Shown here piece after piece: positions 40,501 through 43,771 of a DNA stretch of 43,771 bases (positions are counted from its first letter, which is position 1; the number at the start of each line of letters is the position of its first letter). The position numbers and the translations under genes are program-made. Origin of the DNA: Thermoplasmata archaeon (lineage in GTDB: Archaea > Thermoplasmatota > Thermoplasmata > Lutacidiplasmatales > UBA184). The stretch covers positions 1 through 43,771 of the forward strand of contig JAJYEA010000010.1 of NCBI GenBank assembly GCA_021790425.1, written 5' to 3'. Under the pieces are notes generated by a model. The model saw only the letters and a program-made list of their open reading frames with translations. It was not told the DNA's origin and ran no database searches.

Positions 40501-40550
40501 GCGGTGATGGTCACGGGCTCGCCGGACTTTGGGGTATCGGGGGCGGCCAT
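37548..40550 (-). CDS. ileS: Isoleucyl-tRNA synthetase
   Basis: A 1000-residue class I synthetase charging tRNA-Ile. FTEGPPTANGRPHLGHLVAR carries the HIGH motif (HLGH, 59-62); GWDCHGLPVEVEVEK, WRDMSRRMGYWLDYDHPY and WCPRCETP-type zinc-site strands are IleRS features; the editing CP1 domain spans about residues 200-390; QKMSKSLGNV near residue 601 is KMSKS. The C-terminal anticodon-binding domain is shorter than in bacterial enzymes, consistent with archaeal length. The ATG at 40550 lies four bases from the stop of the next minus-strand gene, so it may be co-transcribed with the two upstream surface-protein genes. Confidence 0.95.
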   Translation of the reverse strand: MAAPDTPKSGEPVTITAVERRVSEYWDRERVAARTLELNPNGPAFRFTEGPPTANGRPHLGHLVARSLKDGVLRHRRMRGYRLVSAMAGWDCHGLPVEVEVEKSHGWKSKKNILDYGVDKFIQECRASVFTYEATWRDMSRRMGYWLDYDHPYFTMDRSYVESVWWSLKQLHDRGLLEKGRYVVPYCPRCETPEAAHEVAQGYRDVTDPSVTLKLKVRDHPHGSPPRFFLVWTTTPWTLPANLALAVNPEMDYVVFRGEDGDEYILAEAAVPRYALAGTVLSRLKGRELVGLHYVPPFPGLAPAEPERFQVYPGAFVSSEDGTGVVHVAPSFGVDDYNLGSEFHLGFFDPLDSSGRFTDVVPGVKGLNFKAADAVLAERLKEEGILWREEKITHTYPFCWRCKHPLIYRALETWFIRTKKARDRLIANNATVNWFPAHMREGRFGNFLEEGKDWALSRNRYWGTPLPIWNCPEDHLVVVGSFAELAELHGSPLPEGFDPHKPFVDEVTLSCPRHGKPLTREPYVIDCWYDSGSAPFAQYHYPFENPTRFDPSAPLDFIAEGLDQTRGWFYSLLVLGTLLFDRPAYRSVIVNGLVMDDSGQKMSKSLGNVSDPVELMQKMGADSARLATYLGPYTEPMRFSETTVRLSGVRLLTTLLNVGEFYRSNRAADGFVPGTEAPRPADALDRWLLSRLEGLVERVGRSMDLLDLHTAAAEIGTFTEELSAWYLRRSRPRFWKETMDAEKREAYATLAYALETLAGLLAPLAPHAAEHLFHVARGTDLREGTESVHLRHWPEVSGYRNPPLEEAMSRVRVLVETGRNLRMQAGVKSRIPLPELVVGNVPAADLAALGASFEPLLAEELNVKKLTLLSPEEFAVRPFPEAEWVLRSTETKLSLALSRTPNRDLLLEGLSREIVRRIQLTRKEERLEYLHHVAIELFLDPTLKEAMELHRERILKECQVSGLNYLEAWPAEPSPGVHRWDDVGGERMALRITGVETGAH

Positions 40551-40554
40551 GGGA

Positions 40555-41217
40555 CTATTCGGGGGGAGGGCTACCGGACTCGCCGTACTCTTCCGGGCTC
40601 GGGTACTCGGTGTACCCCCCCTCCGCCTGCGGCGGGCCCTCCTCCCCGTCCGCCTCCGGGGCGGACGCGGGCGCGGGCCGCTTGCCGAGGCGCCGCGTGG
40701 GGCGGGGGTGGGGCGGGAGCATGAGCCCCACGAGGGAAACGGCCATGCCGACGATCGCGAAGACCTCCCAGAGCACCTGGAACTCGGGCATGGAGTTCAA
40801 CGTGACGTTCACGGTGATCCCGGCGGTGGAGTTGGTGAAGACGAGGAGGCTCACGTTGGTCGGGGCCCAGACGGTGAACGAGCCCGAGGCCCCCGTGCCG
40901 ACGGCCCCCCAGCGCGTCACCTGCTGCGGGGTGGGGGTGATGAGCTTGCTGACGTCGGAGCAATCGAAGTTCTTGCAGGGGACGACCTCGACCCAGGTCG
41001 AGCTGCTGCCCCCGGTCCAGGAGAACGCGAACGGGGCGACCCCGTTCAGGCAGTAGGCCGAGGAGGACTGGGAGGAGGGGAGCACCTGGGGGCAGTAGAG
41101 GATGAGCGGGTTCGACTGGCTCACGCCGTGTCCCTCGGGATAGGGGAGCGGGATGAAGAGCAGGAGCCCCACGATGAGCATCAAGATGAGACCCGGAACA
41201 AGCCATCCCGCGCGCAT
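40555..41217 (-). CDS. Single-domain surface protein with two TM anchors
   Basis: A 220-residue protein. An N-terminal hydrophobic segment (LVPGLILMLIVGLLLFIPL) serves as anchor or signal, followed by an extracellular Ser/Thr-rich beta domain (about 30-150, with four Cys including VVPCKNFDCSD), then a second TM (LWEVFAIVGMAVSLVGLML) and a Pro/Glu-rich cytoplasmic tail. It parallels the adjacent upstream protein (41227-41880) in layout, and the two are nine bases apart, probably forming one operon, with ileS immediately downstream. No family is recognised. Confidence 0.62.
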   Translation of the reverse strand: MRAGWLVPGLILMLIVGLLLFIPLPYPEGHGVSQSNPLILYCPQVLPSSQSSSAYCLNGVAPFAFSWTGGSSSTWVEVVPCKNFDCSDVSKLITPTPQQVTRWGAVGTGASGSFTVWAPTNVSLLVFTNSTAGITVNVTLNSMPEFQVLWEVFAIVGMAVSLVGLMLPPHPRPTRRLGKRPAPASAPEADGEEGPPQAEGGYTEYPSPEEYGESGSPPPE

Positions 41218-41226
41218 CGTACCGGC

Positions 41227-41880
41227 CTACTGCCAACCCTCCCCGGCGGGCGGGTTCGGGTCGTGCTCCGGCGGCCACTCGGCGTCGGAGGGAGGGGGCC
41301 ACTGGGGGGCATCGTAGTTCGACGAGCGGCGCTGGGGGGCGCGGGGAGCCGCGGGCTTCGGCGAAGCGGTACGCTCCGACCGGGCCGGGCGCTCGGCGCG
41401 CTCCGTGGCGTCCGCCATCGCGATCCCGACGACCGCGACCACGAAGCCGATGATCAGGAGGACCAGGAAGACCGTCGAGTAGAGGGACCAGAGCGGCGAG
41501 GTGGCCTGGTACTGGACCCCGCCCACCGTTGCGAGGAGGACCACGGTCTGGCCCGAGTTGAGCTGGAAGGTGAAGGTCCCGCTCGACCGATTGAGCTCGA
41601 TCACGGGCTCGGACGCCATGAGGGAGGAGGAGGCGCACGTCGAGGCCGTGGAGGAGGAACAGACCACCGCGAAGATCGAGGCCCCCGCGGGAAGGCCGGT
41701 GTACGTGACCGTGAGGGGGGTCCCCCCGAGAAGGTTCATCCCGGCGGGAGGGACGGGCACCGTGACCGGGGCGTCCCGCGACAAGGTGCCGGAGGAGATG
41801 GCCTGACCGCCGGCGAAGTAGGCCACGGCGAGGACCGCGACCATGATCAACGTGCCGGGGACGACTAAGAACGGACGCAC
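41227..41880 (-). CDS. Single-domain surface protein, partner of the downstream gene
   Basis: The protein (217 aa from the GTG at 41880) has an N-terminal hydrophobic segment (FLVVPGTLIMVAVLAVAYFAGG), an extracellular beta-rich domain with two Cys (AVVCSSSTASTCASSS) and the segment VTYTGLPAGASIFAV, a second TM (LYSTVFLVLLIIGFVVAVVGIAM) and a basic/Pro-rich cytoplasmic tail. The GTG is chosen because a minus-strand TATA-like ctttaataag (41908-41918 region) lies about 34 bases upstream. Same layout as its neighbour at 40555-41217, suggesting an ancient duplication. Confidence 0.62.
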   Translation of the reverse strand: MRPFLVVPGTLIMVAVLAVAYFAGGQAISSGTLSRDAPVTVPVPPAGMNLLGGTPLTVTYTGLPAGASIFAVVCSSSTASTCASSSLMASEPVIELNRSSGTFTFQLNSGQTVVLLATVGGVQYQATSPLWSLYSTVFLVLLIIGFVVAVVGIAMADATERAERPARSERTASPKPAAPRAPQRRSSNYDAPQWPPPSDAEWPPEHDPNPPAGEGWQ

Positions 41881-41907
41881 GGGGTTCCCGCCCTGCCTAC
41901 CACGCTC

Positions 41908-41920
41908 GCTTATTAAAGGG
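41908..41920. promoter_or_regulatory. Shared bidirectional TATA box between surface genes and tyrS
   Basis: gcttattaaaggg (41908-41920) reads cttattaaa on the plus strand and ctttaataag on the minus strand. On the plus strand its centre is about 26 bases before the ATG of tyrS (41939); on the minus strand it is about 34 bases before the GTG at 41880. One box therefore probably serves two divergent genes. Confidence 0.6.
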
Positions 41921-41938
41921 CGCCGATTCCCCGCCTCG

Positions 41939-42955
41939 ATGGACGCCACCGAGCGATTCGACATCGTGCACCGAGGGACGAAGGAGATCCTGGTCGAGCA
42001 GGAACTGCGGGACCTGCTGGCCCGGAACGACCACCCCCGCGCCTACATCGGGTACGAGCCGAGCGGGATGTTCACGGTGGGCCAGCTCGTCACGATCCTC
42101 AAGGTGCTCGACCTCGCACGCGCGGGCTTCGACGTGACGATCTTCCTCGCCGACATGCACGCGTTCATCAACGACAAGCTCGGAGGGTCCCTGGACCGGA
42201 TCCGGGAGGCCGGGCGGAACATGGAGACAGTCGTCCGGGCCTTCGGCGCGGAGCGAGGGATCGAGTTCGCCTGGGCGAGCCAGCTGTCCGCCACGGAGAG
42301 CTACCTCCCGCGCATGCTCCGGTCGGGGAAGGCGATGAGCCTCGCGCGGGCCAAGCGCGCGATGAGCATCATGGGCCGGAAGGAGGAGGAGGCCGACCTC
42401 GACGCGGCCAAGCTCTTCTACCCGGCCATGCAGGTGGCGGACATCTTCGAACTCAAGGTGGACGTGGCCCTCGGGGGATTGGACCAGCGGCGCGCGCACG
42501 TGCTGGCCCGCGAGGTGGCCCAGCACTACGGGTGGCCCGTGCCCATCGCAATCCATACCCCCCTCATCTCTTCGCTGAAAGGAGGGGGGCGCATGGACGT
42601 GGCGACGGACGGGGTGGTCGAGAACAAGATGTCGAAGAGCGACCCCACCTCGGCGATCTACGTCACGGACGACGAGGCCACCATCCGGGACCGGATCCAA
42701 AAGGCCTTCTGCCCCCAGGGGGAGGTGGCGGGGAACCCGATCGTCGAGCTCGCGCGGGACCTCCTGTTCCCGCAGCTCGGCTCGCTCACCATCGAGCGGC
42801 CGGCCAAGCACGGGGGCCCCCTCACCCTCGAGAACGTGACCCTGCTCGAGCAGAAGTGGACCGCGAAGGAGATCCACCCGCTCGACCTCAAGGCCGCCGT
42901 GGCCACCGGGATCGCCCAGGTCATGGCCCCGGCCCGCCGGGCGTTCACTCCCTAA
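41939..42955 (+). CDS. tyrS: Tyrosyl-tRNA synthetase, archaeal type
   Basis: A 338-residue class I synthetase. AYIGYEPSGMFTVGQL (about 33-48) contains the tyrosine-binding Tyr and the HIGH-equivalent loop; YPAMQVADIF supplies the Tyr, Gln and Asp of the archaeal TyrRS pocket; ENKMSKSDP near residue 230 is the KMSKS loop. It lacks the S4-type C-terminal domain of bacterial enzymes, which fits the archaeal/eukaryotic form. The ATG at 41939 is supported by the TATA box 26 bases upstream; a longer frame upstream is intergenic. Confidence 0.95.
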   Translation: MDATERFDIVHRGTKEILVEQELRDLLARNDHPRAYIGYEPSGMFTVGQLVTILKVLDLARAGFDVTIFLADMHAFINDKLGGSLDRIREAGRNMETVVRAFGAERGIEFAWASQLSATESYLPRMLRSGKAMSLARAKRAMSIMGRKEEEADLDAAKLFYPAMQVADIFELKVDVALGGLDQRRAHVLAREVAQHYGWPVPIAIHTPLISSLKGGGRMDVATDGVVENKMSKSDPTSAIYVTDDEATIRDRIQKAFCPQGEVAGNPIVELARDLLFPQLGSLTIERPAKHGGPLTLENVTLLEQKWTAKEIHPLDLKAAVATGIAQVMAPARRAFTP

Positions 42956-42970
42956 CGGACCGGAAGAGCT

Positions 42971-43771
42971 TCAGCGACCCCACTCGGGGGGCGCGCTCCC
43001 CAGATCCGCACCGTACGTCGGGGTCGCCGGAGAGGGTTCGGGGGCCCGGGGCCGGCGTCGCAGGAGCAGTACCGCCACCACCGCGATCGCCACCACGACC
43101 AGGGCCACCACCAAGAAGAGCGTGGAGGTCGGGAGCGCATTCGAGGTAGAAGACGACGGAGGCGGAGAGGACTTCGCATCGACGGTGATCGACACCGAGG
43201 CGGTGGCGTTCCGGCCGGTCACGTCCGTCACCCGCACCGTGACCGAGAAGTTCCCCGCGTGCGAGGGCACGCAGGGGAGGGAGCTCACGTTCCCGGAGGA
43301 GCATCCGGCAGGAAGGCCCGAGTAGGCGTAGGTGAGCGGAGGCGCGCCCCCGGCCGCGGTCACGTTGAAGGTGACCGTGGAGCCGACCGGGAGCGAGGCG
43401 GCGCTGGCGAGGAAGGAGCTGATGGTGAGGGGAGTGGTGCTCGCGTCGACCGTGAGGGTGGTCGAGGCCGTGGCGTTCCGGCCCGCCGCGTCGGTCACGG
43501 TGACGAGGACCGCGAAGTGCCCGACGGCCGCCGGCACGCAGTGGAGGGGGGTGCTGTTGGCGCTCGGGCACCCGGACGGAAGCCCCGTGTAGACGTAGGT
43601 GAGCGGGGAGAGTCCGCCGGACACCACGGTGGTGAAGTTGGTGCCCGTCCCTTCCGTGACGGTGGACGGCTGGACGGAGAAGGAGGTGATGGAGGGCTGG
43701 GGAGGAAGGACCGCGGTGACCACGAACGAGACCGATGCGCTCACCGCGTGGGGGGTCGCTGCCGAAGATCG
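42971..43771 (-). CDS. Ig/PKD-like repeat surface protein, 5' end beyond window
   Basis: The C-terminal about 265 residues of a larger protein; the frame is open to the right edge. It shows at least two repeats of about 85 residues: SFSVQPSTVTEGTGTNFTT... and SFLASAASLPVGSTVTFNVT..., each with GGLSPLTYVYTGLPSGC / GGAPPLTYAYSGLPAGC, a CVP, and NATASTTLTVD or NATASVSITVD. These are Ig/PKD-like domains of archaeal surface proteins. A membrane anchor (FLVVALVVVAIAVVAVLLLRRR) and a Pro-rich cytoplasmic tail end the protein. Conserved Cys pairs may form disulfides. It converges with tyrS (16 bases). Confidence 0.82.
   Translation of the reverse strand, partial: RSSAATPHAVSASVSFVVTAVLPPQPSITSFSVQPSTVTEGTGTNFTTVVSGGLSPLTYVYTGLPSGCPSANSTPLHCVPAAVGHFAVLVTVTDAAGRNATASTTLTVDASTTPLTISSFLASAASLPVGSTVTFNVTAAGGAPPLTYAYSGLPAGCSSGNVSSLPCVPSHAGNFSVTVRVTDVTGRNATASVSITVDAKSSPPPSSSTSNALPTSTLFLVVALVVVAIAVVAVLLLRRRPRAPEPSPATPTYGADLGSAPPEWGR

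Noticed and set aside
37551-40724. A plus-strand open frame of over 1000 codons opposite ileS
   Set aside because: It is antisense to a clear IleRS with HIGH and KMSKS motifs, and shows the Glu/Arg/Val bias of a GC-rich shadow.

Overview
The window reads as chromosomal DNA of a high-GC archaeon, most likely a member of the Thermoplasmatota. The archaeal assignment rests on aIF1 (SUI1 family), RNA polymerase subunit L, a KEOPS Cgi121-like gene, a beta-CASP RNase, a TrmB-type regulator, an archaeal-type TyrRS and a B-family DNA polymerase. Many starts sit about 26 nt downstream of a TATA box, which points to leaderless transcripts. The Thermoplasmatota placement is an inference from the surface proteins: YVTN-type propellers followed by an 'FTETGLPSGTSW'-type domain, and Ig/PKD-like surface proteins. 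Genes are densely packed on both strands, often with ATGA/GTGA stop-start overlaps. I found no insertion sequence, integrase, CRISPR array or tRNA.

Layout. 1-430: gene-free, rich in strong inverted repeats; possibly a structured RNA whose family I could not identify. 432-5577: a small hypothetical gene, then divergently aIF1-rpoL-kptA, a DinB-like protein, a methyltransferase and an MFS transporter. 5653-9855: a tight operon of dienelactone hydrolase, MarR regulator, 14-TM-type MFS exporter, UspA and a membrane protein, plausibly a detoxification/efflux unit. 9908-13007 (minus strand): 2-hydroxyacid dehydrogenase, ThDP decarboxylase and GNAT. 13100-17769: GNAT, a Cys-rich PD-(D/E)XK nuclease and membrane proteins. 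17881-20549: beta-CASP RNase coupled to Cgi121, then two DUF1801-like genes.

20625-26537 is the most interesting part. A ribbon-helix-helix-like protein with a Cys/His cluster is transcribed away from six overlapping genes: a RecA/RadB-like protein without a Walker A motif, a short DUF72 protein, an 81-residue helical protein, a PolB2-like DNA polymerase with a degraded exonuclease site, a full-length DUF72 protein and a DUF1697-GNAT fusion. This resembles bacterial ImuA/ImuB/DnaE2 mutasomes in logic and is best read as an archaeal mutasome-like damage-tolerance cassette. A shared AT-rich box and GTAC repeats lie between the regulator and the operon. About 1.6 kb downstream (28120-28743) is a gene whose protein aligns by eye along its length with the lambda Red-beta/RecT annealing family, with no phage genes around it.

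28712-43771: argS, a double-thioredoxin oxidoreductase, an NRAMP-like transporter with an inverted repeat upstream, a large 14-repeat propeller surface protein, an HTH/ferritin-like fusion that may sense iron or oxygen, ileS, two similar single-domain surface proteins, tyrS, and an Ig/PKD-like surface protein cut by the window end.
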